A DNA stretch of 64,000 nucleotides, from contig JAAALK010000082.1 in the NCBI GenBank assembly GCA_019279435.1, forward strand, positions 81,192,989 to 81,256,988. Direction: 5' to 3'. The position numbers were made by a program, and so were the translations under genes. Below are positions 32,289 to 41,936 of this stretch, piece by piece. The DNA comes from Zizania palustris (taxonomy: Eukaryota > Streptophyta > Magnoliopsida > Poales > Poaceae). Positions within the stretch are counted from its first letter, which is position 1; each line of letters opens with the position of its first letter. The notes under the pieces are model-generated. The model was not told where the DNA came from. It saw only the letters and a program-made list of their open reading frames with translations, and did not search any database.

Positions 32289-33389
32289 GGTACAATGTGA
32301 ACGCTGAAATAGAACCAGGATAAGGAGGCGAACATGATGATACTGGAGTTGGGGCTCAGGGTTGACGGTGTTAGCCGGCGACGAGCGGTGGCGGCGGGGC
32401 ACTCTCGGGTGAATGATGGTGATGGAGTTCTGGTGGTCGGTGGCACAATCAGAGGCGTGGCCGAGGTCGGGTAGACGACAGTGGTCATGGGGTTGTGGTC
32501 GACGGTGATGGGGACAAGGACGGGCTCCGGCGATGGTGAGCGGCCATCGGAGGTGGAGTAGAGGGGCAACGCTAAAAATGAAGTATGGGTGTTCTGTTTG
32601 GGCGTGGGCTACGTGATTGCAAGGACTGAACGCGTTGGCAATTGCAGGGGCTTTAATAGGGGGGTGAATACAAGGAAAGTCGACGTGGGGTTATTGCTCC
32701 GGTGAGTTGTTTAAACGTGTGATTACGGCGAGGACGGGGCATAACTCTGGGGGAATACGAGGGGAAACGGTCGGCGGTCGATGGTTAGTAAAGGATGGGC
32801 ATCAATTTGAGGGGAGGGGGTCGGCATCAGTGAGATTGCAATGGCTAGGGTTTGGCTGGCATGATTTGGGGGAAGTGGCATGACGGGGAAGAAGGAGATG
32901 ACAGCGGGGGGCCACTATAAGTGTGTGGTCGTAGGGCGAGGCTGCAACAGTCCATGCCGACAGGTGGGATCATGAGGGCAGAGAGAGGGAAGGAGTGCGG
33001 GTGCACGTGAGAGAGGAGGGAGGATGACATGCGGGGCCCATGTGTCAGTGAGGGGGTGCAGGGTTAACGGGCTAGGCCGGACTGTGGATGGAGAAAGGGA
33101 GGGTGCGGCCCAATGCTATTTAAAATTTTTTCTGAATAAAAATAATTGCAGAAAATGTTTTATAAATTATGAGCTTGAAGAAAAGACTATAAAAATTTGT
33201 AAAAAATCCAAAAATTACATCTTGGTCTTAAGAACATAATATAATTTTCTCAGATCACGATCTAAATTATTTCTCTAGGTTTTTATTTATTTGAACTTTT
33301 CAACTTTATAGAAAATCAAAATAAATCATTTTCTGGAAAATCTTTATTTCTTGATTTAGTTTTACCTTTTGAAAATTAGTGGTGTTACA
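32289..33389 (-). repeat. E3b 5' LTR, U3 part
   Basis: Read on the minus strand from TGTAACACCAC (33389). The segment TTTAAATAGCATTGGGCCGCAC (minus, near 33120) matches 42187-42210 in the E3 LTR. It has high GC and Pro/Arg-rich spurious frames. A TATA-like CTATTAAAG is on the minus strand near 32655-32665. No gene. Confidence 0.78.
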
Positions 33390-34222
33390 CTCCGCTAGGC
33401 GCAATCAGTGCACCGGGGACTAAGAAGGAGGAGGAGTCCAATGACAAGATGGATCCATTACATACACTGTGGCCTTTGAAGGTCATGACGTGTACCGAAT
33501 GCCTACTGCCAACCTCGTCGCCATCGAGAGAGCCCTAGTGATGCTCCCCGACACGATTGAGCTCCAGAGGGCCTAGGCTATGACCCACGCTGCTGCTGCA
33601 CAGTTAGTGTAGCTACCACTTTCTTTACTACCGCAGTCGCCATCTTAGAGCCACCACTCCTAGTTGTCAATTTCGGGGGAACATGGACAACCTAGCGAGC
33701 ATGGAGGAAGCTTAGTCATTGGAGATGCCCACGAGATCATCAACGGCCATATCAACGGTCGCAACCTATTTCTTCATCAACAACAAGGACAAGAGTGAGG
33801 CGATCCGCGTCATCACAATCAGAATGATCGCGATGATGAAGCCCCAAACGAAGGCCATACCAACTACCACAGCCTTCGCCACCGTGGGTTTCTCACCTTC
33901 TCCGCACAATTGTGACACATCGAGTGGCCACACCACTTTCGGATGACTGGAATCGCTCCATATGATGGTAAAACTAACCCATCTCAATGGTTGCGACTAT
34001 ACTACACTGCCATCCGTGCTGTAGGAGGAGATCCAAATGTCATGGTAAACTACTGGGGGACATGGCAAAGAACCGCCTCCCGGTACGATCTACGCCAAGT
34101 TCACCAAAGAGAAGAAGAGTCCCTACGGGAGTACATTCACTGATTCTCCTAGAAGCGTCATGTCATCGCCACAATCACCAACACTGACGTGATTTCTACA
34201 TTCCAGGATGGCTTGAGGAAGC
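33390..34222 (+). pseudogene. Gag fragment of a further gypsy element
   Basis: Several frames contain pieces of a gag-like protein; the clearest (33943 onward) is FDG-type PYDGKTNPSQWLRLYYTAIRA followed, after a deletion, by VHQREEESLREYI and an alternative frame ending FQDGLRKL. The upstream part is Gln/Ala- and Asn-rich linker in broken frames. No LTR or pol belongs to it within the window. E3b ended to its left and element D to its right, so it is the host of both insertions. Family not identified. Confidence 0.6.
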
Positions 34223-34717
34223 TGTTGGCGTAAAAGATTACGTTAACAGGTTCTCGAATGTTAAGAACTAACAAACAGGAAATTTGCATTGAGAACTATT
34301 CCAAGCCTCCGAATAGGATAATAGCTTGAAGTAGTCTGAAAGTATGTATTGAATAGCTGAGTATTCGATGCCTCTTACAGGGTAAGAAGGAGGGTATTTA
34401 TAGGCAAAAAGTCTTAAGGAAAAGACATATATACCCCTCAATTACAACCGACATAGTGGAAAATATTCGGTACCCCGAATAGGGCTAAAATAGTAAAATC
34501 TATCTGGAGAAGGTAGATAAGGCAGACATCTTATCAGTCTGGTTGTTTTCCACTGCAGCTTCAGGGCCTTCGGAGGATGCCTTCGAATCATAAGCCGAAG
34601 CATCCTTTGGCTTAGAAACTTCATCACCTTCGGAGGTGAGCGCAAGCTTTGATGCTGATAAGTTATCTTTGACTATCAATCTCTAAATCCTTAAGGATGA
34701 AGTATTTTTCCCCAACA
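34223..34717 (-). repeat. 3' LTR of E1 element D (495 bp)
   Basis: It starts TGTTGGCGTAAAAG and ends CCCCAACA on the plus strand. On the minus strand CCTATAAATACCC (plus near 34393-34405) is the TATA box. It is cut into the gag fragment at 34222. Confidence 0.92.
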
Positions 34718-35110
34718 GTAGCCCCTCAAATACGCTTCTCTGATTTAACCTGTATGGCAGGAAAGCAGTATGCGGAAGGAATATTTTCATATTCAGGGAC
34801 TTAGAGAAATTTGAAGGTGTTACAGTTATCCGAAGGGTATTAAACATCGAAGTATTCCCGATGAAGGCTTCAAACTGGGACCATTGTGTGAACAATTCAC
34901 GGGAAAAGGAACCGTTACGGAGGTGGAACGTCGTGGAAAACCGTCAAATTTGAGTCGTTACCCTTCAAGTAGCCGTTATGCTCCCAAAAAAGGTAACGGT
35001 TGAAATTTCACCGTGGGTTCACACCTTTTCACTTCCTAGTCCCACCCATCAGCGGCATAAGTTGAACCTGTAGTGTGAACATGATCAAAGCGCACCAGCT
35101 AGTAGGAAGG
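34718..35110 (+). other. aORF upstream region of element D
   Basis: It is conserved with B and C. Its left end carries the minus-strand polypurine tract (plus GTAGCCCCTCAAA at 34718-34730). A minus-strand frame 34895-34683 runs into the LTR and resembles the frame at 11287-11535. No confirmed gene. Confidence 0.55.
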
Positions 35111-35119
35111 CTATAAAAG
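35111..35119 (+). promoter_or_regulatory. TATA box of the antisense gene, element D
   Basis: CTATAAAAG lies 101 bases before the ATG at 35220, the same spacing as in element B. The intervening leader (CCCACCGAAATTTTTTACAG) is conserved in all three copies. Confidence 0.62.
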
Positions 35120-35219
35120 AGGGGTCAAAGCCCACCGAAATTTTTTACAGAACCTATCTTTCGGAGCGCACTTTATTCAACCTTCAAATCTCCCCTCAAT
35201 CTTCTCGAGCGATTGCCCC

Positions 35220-38200
35220 ATGGTGAGGACCAGAACCACCGTGGCAGCGGCAGCAAGCACTTTGGTGCAGAGGCAAGCTTGGGCGGCTTCGGCAGCAGCG
35301 GACATGGTGGGGGCTCCAGGAGGTTCTTGGCCCAAGAATCCTCGGGAGCTCTTCCCTCCATCCAAGAAGCAGATCCCACAAAGCTTCCTCATCGGCCAAT
35401 CCATAAGCACTTCGGAATCCATCGAAGAGGCGGTGGCCGGGAAGCTGGGCCCCGGAATGAGGACTCGGGTCCCTGGAACAGAGTCGACCCCAAGACTGCA
35501 AAGCAGGGAAGTAGTGGTCTTAGAAACATTCTTCGAGGCTGGTCTCGGGCTCCCTGCCATCAACTTTCTATCAGAGGTATTAGAAATGTTTCACATTACC
35601 TTGCCTCAATTATCTCCCAATGCCATTGCAAGGCTGGCGATCTTCGAGTGTGCCCTTCGGGCCGAGGGATGCGAAGGAAGATCGGAGATCTTCGCTGCTA
35701 CCCACGAAGCCATCTGCCAGCCGAAGCCACAAGACGGCCGCGGAGACACCAAGGTGTTGATAGCGTTAAGAAGCGTCAACTTCCAGTTGCGGAAGGAATA
35801 TGCACAGCACTTCCCGGCAAAGGCCATCAATGACTGGTGGTACACCAACTGGATCCTCCGGTGGTTCTACACCGAGGTCGGAGGAGACTCCAGCTTCGTA
35901 GGGCCTCTCCAAGAAAGCTGGTTCCAGAAGGAGGCAGAAGTCACTCCGAACCCAAGCCTGCTCTCAACGCGGCTTGGGTTACTCTCTTCGATAGCCAGCC
36001 GCATGAGCATGTGGGACTTGGCCAAAGAGTTCATCGCCCTCCGGATTCCACCTCTTAGAGCCGACTGGCCGATAGCGTTCCAAAACGCTTCGAAGGGAGA
36101 GCTTCGAAGTCTAGTTAAGCCTTCGATCCTCCTGCAGTAATATATTAGGAAAGAAATAACATACTTATAATATGCTACCTTTTTTTAGCGGCCCCTTTGG
36201 TGCTAGCTCCAGAGCAGATAGCGAGAGCCACTGAACGGGTGCTTGGAGCCCCTACGGTAGCAGAGAGGCAGAAGAGAATAGAGTTGGTGGGAAGCTAGGA
36301 ATGCTTCAACAGAGTGTGGAGAGCCCTCGAAATGGTTCCCCCACCTCTGCTGGACTTCAACCCGACTGGAGCGGCCCCTCGGAAAAGGAAAGTCGCCACC
36401 GAGCCTTCGAAGAAATCCATCAAGACCCCAATCAAGAAGGGGAATAAAATGGCAAGACCTCCTCCTCAGCCGACTCTGGCATCCTCTGCTTCATCCTTGG
36501 GCATTCGGAGCTCATCTTCGGAAGACTCCGGAAACAAGGGCTCCGAAAACAAGGGCTCCGATGTTCAAATGGGAAAGGCCCTAGAAAATTATCTTCTCGA
36601 TGACAGCGAAGATGAAGCCATGGACGAAGCCAGAGTTCCTGCTCGAGAGACTATGGAGGCAAACACAACCCACTCTCTTGAGCCCGTCGCTGCGAGTTCG
36701 GAGCTGGAGACGGTTATCCGCAACTCACCCATGGCTAGGGTGATAGTGCCGGAGGTCGAGCCACCTGCAGCAGCTACGCCGGAGAGGACTTCGGGGGATG
36801 ACCTCGACGAGTACCTTCGGATGTACGAGGTCTTGGAGGACCCTGCAATTTTACCTCAAGTCACCAACGAAGGTACACTTCGAAGCTTTTGCCTTTACCA
36901 TCCCTGTAATAGTTATTACCCACAAATATTCATCAAGTACCTTAATGTTGTAGGTGCGTCGAGGAGTAGCGCAGCTCCGGTCACAGATGGAGCTCCAGCT
37001 TCTCTCGGAGTTGAGGCTCCGATGGACACAGCAGCTCCGACGACTAGAGCCATCCCGGGCAAAGCGGTTCCGGTCGAGGGGGCATCGGTCGAAGGAGGAT
37101 CTACCTCCGCCAGATTCGCTCCTCCGGCTTTCGTGCTAGGGAGGGGAAAGAGCATGACGAGCCTTGGACTCCTCCCTGCCTCGACGACGACGCCTTCCTC
37201 CAACGACCCTTCGACAAGTAACTCGGAGGAGGAGGCAACCGCAGATGATCGCCAAGCTTTGTCCTGTCTCCCTTTGTTGGCTCCCTTCTTGGAGCAACGA
37301 ACGGGCCTCCGGGCGCTTTTGGAGCCCTTGGCGGAGAAGGGCCAAGAAGTCATAAACTCTGACTTGGTCTCCGTCTTGAGCGAGGCCAAAGCCCCGGAGC
37401 TCAATATAGCCCTCGAAAGGGCTGCCCTTCAGGTATGCAACATACCACAAGTGCATTCAATTAATAAATAGAATTACTTAGTACATACTTGCTCTTTTTT
37501 GCAGCAATTTGTTCTTGCTAGAGCGGCAGCGACTTCCAATGAAGTCGAAACTAATCGGCTCAAGAGGAAGGTTACTACCCTCCAGTCTGCACTTAAGATC
37601 TCCGAAGATAAATCACTTCGATTGGAGGAGGAGCTCCTTGAAGAACGGAGGGCTAAGGCCACCACCGACGAAGCACTCTGGATCGAGCGACAGAGCAGCA
37701 CTACACTCCAAACTTCGGCCCAAGAGGCCAAAGCCGAATGTGTGGTGCTCCGAGCAGAGGTGGAGAAACTCCGGCAATCGGTAGCCACTTCAAGTGTGCA
37801 GCTTGTAGAACTCCAAGACTCACTTCAGCAAGCCATGGCTCAGAAAAGCAGCTCTGCTATCCAAGATGGCCGAAGTGTCTGCTGCTGCTACTGGGCTGGA
37901 GGCGGCAGAAGCGAAGAATGCTGAAATAGCCGAGCGTACCTTGGATGCCCTTTAGGGTACCTTGGAATACTTTGGCACCATGTTCCCTTCATCTTCGACT
38001 ATGGCGAGTGAGCCCCTCGACCGGAAGCTGAAAATGATTCAAGTGGCGACGAAGTTGATGATGGGCTCCGGCGTCCGGTATGGAGAGATCTCTGAACAAG
38101 TTACTGGAATTGGAGTCCTCCGTCATCTCGAAGCTCTTGGGATTTTAGTTGCTCCAGTTGGGGGTTCGACACCAGTAGGCTTTGCCGACGAGGGCTTGTG

Positions 38201-38957
38201 TCGTCCTTCGCAGGATGTAGCTTCTGCCTGGGAAGCTTTCCGGTCGATCTGGAAAACAGACCACAAGGCTACAGCCAAAACTTGGATCGATGAGGCTCGC
38301 CGTCAAAATCAAGCGCAAACAAGGCCTCCGCTTCCAGCTTCACCAGCTCTGACACCTCCTGCTCCGCCAACCGACCCGCAGGTCTAGTCTTATAGGGCGC
38401 TTAAGCATGTACAAGAAATCTTGTAAAGCCCCTTACATTAATGAATTAAAAGTTTATAAATGAGGAACTTGTTTGGATGTTTATTCTTTTAGGTTTTGCC
38501 ATGCAGTTCGGAGCTTGACTTTGAGGTGTTGGAACTTAACGAGGGGCTCCTTCGGCAATGGTCTATCCTCGAAAGCTTAAGGCCTTATCGACGCTCGCGC
38601 TTCATTGTTCCTCGTGTAGATCAAGGAGAGATAGCTCCCAAAGTACATCGCGAAGTCTTGGCTTATATCAAAGAAGAGGAAAAGGAAGAAGCATCTTCGC
38701 CTTCTGAGTACGTAAACTAGTCTGACTCGGAGTACCAAGCCGAGGATCCCACAGAGGCTATCTCCGAAAGGCTTCTATCTTGGGCTGAACTTCAAGAGGA
38801 GTAGAAAAAACTGCGAGCTTCGAAGAAGAGAAGCACTCGTACTAAGAAGAATGTTCTAAAGGCTTCCAGCTCCGAAGATCGAAGTGGTCTTAGAAGTAGC
38901 TCTAGAGGTCAGAGGGGTCTCCCTTTTTATCTAGGCTTAGACCAAAACTTCTCTTGA
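35220..38957 (+). pseudogene. Antisense extra gene (aORF) of element D, five exons, Transposase_28-like
   Basis: Model: exon 1 35220-36111, exon 2 36189-36872, exon 3 36954-37432, exon 4 37505-38381, exon 5 38493-38957; introns of 77, 81, 72 and 111 bp; about 1130 codons. Exon 1 carries the Transposase_28-like block (FFEAGLGLPAINFLSEV, PQLSPNAIARLAIFE, YTNWILRWFY). Exon 2 encodes a Lys-rich putative nuclear signal (PRKRKVATEPSKKS) and an acidic stretch; exon 4 a long coiled coil (LRLEEELLEERRAKA, LRAEVEKLRQS) and EPLDRKLKMIQVATKL; exon 5 a basic Ser/Arg-rich tail. Breaks: intron-1 donor lost (CTAG|GT in B, CTAGTT here), TAG at 36296, one-base shift near 37850, TAG at 37953, TAG at 38718. Function unknown; orientation is opposite to gag-pol of the same element. 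Confidence 0.82.
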
Positions 38958-39290
38958 TGTAAAAATATGATTGTCCAATTAATATGAATTGCTTCGAAAG
39001 CATCTTTTGTTGTTCCTTACTCCCCTGCCCCTCCTTATGGGTGGGGGACCGTACGCACTGCGATAGGGTCCATCGGACAAAATGATTTACATAACAATCT
39101 GATGCTTCGCACAATACTTGGTAATCATATTTTACTCTTTCGTAGAGTTCTTTGAACTATACATTCGTATTGTGATGTTAATAAATTTCGGATCTAAGTT
39201 TGTACTTGTATACTCCCATAGCAGTCGCTTAGGACTTTAAAAGTGTTTCATTGGCCAGAGCCTTCAAACCTTATTGCTTGGTCACATTTG
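38958..39290 (-). other. Conserved segment between aORF and minisatellite, element D
   Basis: Same as 6906-7221 and 16136-16495. The hairpin with arms GGACC and GGTCC is at about 39047-39071. A minus-strand frame (39114-38902) repeats SPTHKEGQGS. It is probably the 3' untranslated region of the aORF transcript. Confidence 0.45.
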
Positions 39291-39978
39291 ACTCTTTTAC
39301 AGATGCTTCGAACCCGGAGGCCGGAAATCTGTTCTTTTAAAGTCCTTAGACTCTTCTACGGATCCTAACAAGCCGGAGCTTGGAATCCATAGGCTGGCCA
39401 CCTACGGCTCTTTTACAGATGCTTCGAACCCAGAGGCCGGAAATTTGTTCTTTTAAAGTCCTCAGACCCTTCTAGGGATCCTAACAAGCCGGAGCTTGGA
39501 ATCCGTAAGCTGGACACCTATGTCTCTTTTACAGATGCTTCGAACCCGGAGGCCGGAAATCTGTTCTTTTAAAGTCCTTAGACTCTTCTACGGATCATAA
39601 CAACCGGAGCTTGGAATCCGTAGGCTGGCCACCTACGGCTCTTTTACAGATGCTTTGAACCTAGAGGCCGGAAATCTGTTCTTTTAAAGTCCTTAGACTC
39701 TTCTACGGATCCTAACAAGCCGGAGCTTGGAATCCGTAGGCTGGCCACCTACGGCTCTTTTACAGATGCTTCGAACCCGGAGGCTGGAAATTTGTTCTTT
39801 TAAAGTCCTTAGACTCTTCTACGGATCCTAACAAGCCGGAGCTTGGAATCCGCAGGCTGGCCACCTATGGCTCTTTTACAGATGCTTCGAACCCGGAGGC
39901 TAGAAATCTGTTCTTTTAAAGTCCTTAGACTCTTCTACGGATCCTAACAAGCCGGAGCTTGAAATCCATAGGCTGGCA
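39291..39978 (-). repeat. 116-bp minisatellite of E1, about 5.9 units (element D)
   Basis: GATCCTAACAAGCCGG-type blocks start at 39361, 39477, 39593, 39708, 39824 and 39940 (periods 116, 116, 115, 116, 116). Units are closely similar. The array is longest in this element. Confidence 0.92.
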
Positions 39979-40082
39979 ATGGAGTCCTTGAACCAATAGT
40001 TCGAAGGTCGTTGTCTGGGTTCTTTGAAAGATGCTTGACTCCGCAAGCATCTCTGTTCTCCTGATGCATCCACCAGGAGTAA

Positions 40083-40087
40083 GGGAT
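40083..40087 (+). repeat. Target site duplication GGGAT, left copy
   Basis: GGGAT precedes the E2 LTR start TGATAATAG at 40088 and recurs at 62095-62099 after the right LTR. Element B reads GGAAT at the empty site (6545-6535 minus), consistent with one substitution before insertion. Confidence 0.85.
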
Positions 40088-40808
40088 TGATAATAGCAAA
40101 AAATGGCATTAATGGCCGAGATTGTCAAAAAATCAATTTTGGTAATTTGTGCCAAAAATACACATGTCTGGGGTCAGGCCGAAGCCCTATAGGACCGAAG
40201 GTCCATTGGGATGTGGGCTCCGAAAGCCTATGGCCAGCCCACGGCCTTCGGCGAGGAAGCCTTCGGTGGCCCATGCCACCGAAGCTTCGGCCCGAGGGGC
40301 AGGCCTCGACGGGCCTGGCCGAAGCCCACTTCGGCAGAGATAGAGTTGTATACAATTCCGGCTAAGTTTTTTATCTCCATCCGGCTGAATTAATAGCAGA
40401 TTAGATCAGAGATTAATCCCCTATAAATAGAGAGGCGAGGTCAGCGTAGAGGCCCTCCAACACAAATCAAACTCAAAGCCCTAGCTTTGATCGCATTTAC
40501 TTTACCTTTACTTTTCTATACCTCTTCGTGGGTTTGCCTGGAAGCCCTTCGCCGGCCACTTCGGAACAGTGGTAACCCTTGTTACTTTGCTTGTGAAGTA
40601 TCCGTTAATCTACGTAATAGATTGCTATCACCTTGTTACTTCGCTTGTGAAGTATCCGCTAATCTGCGTAACAGATTGCTACCTTCGCTACTAGTGCAAC
40701 ACTTAGCAGAATTCGGTCCTTAGGCTGAATTGGTACTTCGAATCCTCTCTTTTGTAGGTTTCTGAGTTCGGAGCTACTTTGTCGGAGGCTTCCAGAGCTA
40801 AGAGATTG
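40088..40808 (+). repeat. E2 5' LTR, left part
   Basis: It matches 60809-61529 of the 3' LTR and includes the TATA box TATAAATAG at 40422-40430. It is cut after AGAGATTG by the E3 fragment. Short direct repeats (CCTTGTTACTTTGCTTGTGAAGT class) lie at 40575-40660. Confidence 0.9.
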
Positions 40809-41936
40809 AGAAGAAGGAGGACAAGGCCAAGCGTATGTGCGTGGATTATCGAGCCTTGAACGAAGTGACCATCAAGAATAAGTACCTGTTACCCAGGATC
40901 GATGATCTATTTGATCAGCTGAAAGGAGCCACAGTGTTCTCCAAGATCGACCTGCAGTCCAGATATCATCAGTTGAGAATTCGAGAGGAGGACATACCCA
41001 AGACGGCTTTTACCTCTCGTTATGGATTATATGATTGCACTATTATGTCTTTTGGTTTGACCAACGCCCTAGCCTTCATCATGAACATGATGAATAAAGT
41101 GTTCATGGAATATTTGGACAAGTTCATTGTGGTATTCATAGATGACATCCTCATCTATTCCAAGGACAAAGAGGAGCACGAGACTCACATCCGGTTGACC
41201 TTAGGAAAGCTAAGGGAACATCAGTTATACGCCAAGTACAGCAAGTGTAATTTTGGACGGCGGAAGTAAAGTTCCTTGGGCACATTATCTCTGCACAAGG
41301 TATTGTAGTAGACCCTGCCACCATGGAAGCAGTTACAGATTGGCTGCCACCGACCAATGTATCAGAAATACGAAGTTTTCTTGGTTTGGCAGGTTACTAT
41401 TGCAGATTTATCGAGAATTTTTCGAAGATAGCCAAGCCTATGACTAAGTTGTTGCAAAAGGGAGAGAAATTTGAATGGACTCCCGAATGTGAGGAAAGTT
41501 TTCGCACCCTCAAGACCCGGCTGGTGTCAGCACCCATACTGACCCTACCGAATATCAGGAAAGACTTCCATGTTTATTGTGACGCATCTCGCCAAGGATT
41601 GGGATGTGTGCTTATGCAAGACGGAAAGGTTGTTTCATACGCATCACGTCAATTAAGACCTCATGAGTTAAACTACTCGACACATGACTTGGAATTGGCC
41701 GCTGTTGTGCACGCCCTTAAGATATGGAGGCATTATTTAATTGGAAACCGCTGCGAAATTTTTACAGATCACAAGAGCCTGAAGTATATCTTCACGCAGC
41801 CGGATCTCAACCTTAGGCAAAGGCGATGGTTGGAATTAATAAAGGACTACGACTTAGGTATTCACTACCATCCCAGCAAAGCAAACGTGGTAGCTGACGC
41901 ATTAAGTCGTAAAGGATACTGCATGTCTGGATTTTA
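40809..41936 (+). pseudogene. RT and RNase H fragment of E3
   Basis: The open frame starts mid-RT (RMCVDYRALNEVTIKN) and contains FSKIDLQSRYHQL (first Asp), MSFGLTNA and VVFIDDILIYS (intact catalytic Asp pair) up to a frameshift near 41255. The second frame (41270-41936) has RSFLGLAGYYCRF, the RNase H motifs VYCDASRQGLGCV, HDLELAAVVHAL, FTDHKSLKY and NVVADALSRK. A single RNase H and this RT type fit a chromovirus of the Tekay/Del kind. Everything after RNase H is deleted. Confidence 0.87.

Larger units (their letters stand above)
22562..33389 (-). mobile_element. E3b: 5' end of a long-LTR gypsy element, LTR split by a CRM-like element
   Basis: On the minus strand the LTR starts TGTAACACCAC at 33389 and ends CCGGGTGCTACA at 23075, followed by AGA and the PBS TGGTATCAGAGC (23071-23060), a leader and a short ORF, then is cut at 22562 by the E2b LTR. 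Excluding the nested element (24956-32288) the LTR is about 3 kb. It is homologous to the LTR at 41925-45225. Such long LTRs with an initiator-Met PBS suggest a Tekay/Del-type chromovirus (as in rice RIRE3/RIRE8-like families); that assignment rests on LTR and PBS here and on the RT of the E3 copy. Confidence 0.8.

Noticed and set aside
35213..35833. 206-codon alternative plus-strand frame overlapping aORF exon 1
   Set aside because: The main frame is conserved in B, C and D and holds the domain; the alternative is Gly/Ser/Arg-rich and not conserved in C.
35220..36140. Reading the aORF as a DNA transposase
   Set aside because: The Pfam family name contains 'transposon', but no DDE motif or terminal inverted repeats are seen, and the gene lies inside an LTR element.
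39291..39978. CRISPR-like array
   Set aside because: The 116-bp units are contiguous without unique spacers, in a plant retrotransposon.
40575..40680. Possible minisatellite in the E2 LTR (CTTGTGAAGTATCCG...TTACGTAAT twice)
   Set aside because: Only two short units, present in both LTRs; ordinary LTR structure, not a separate feature.
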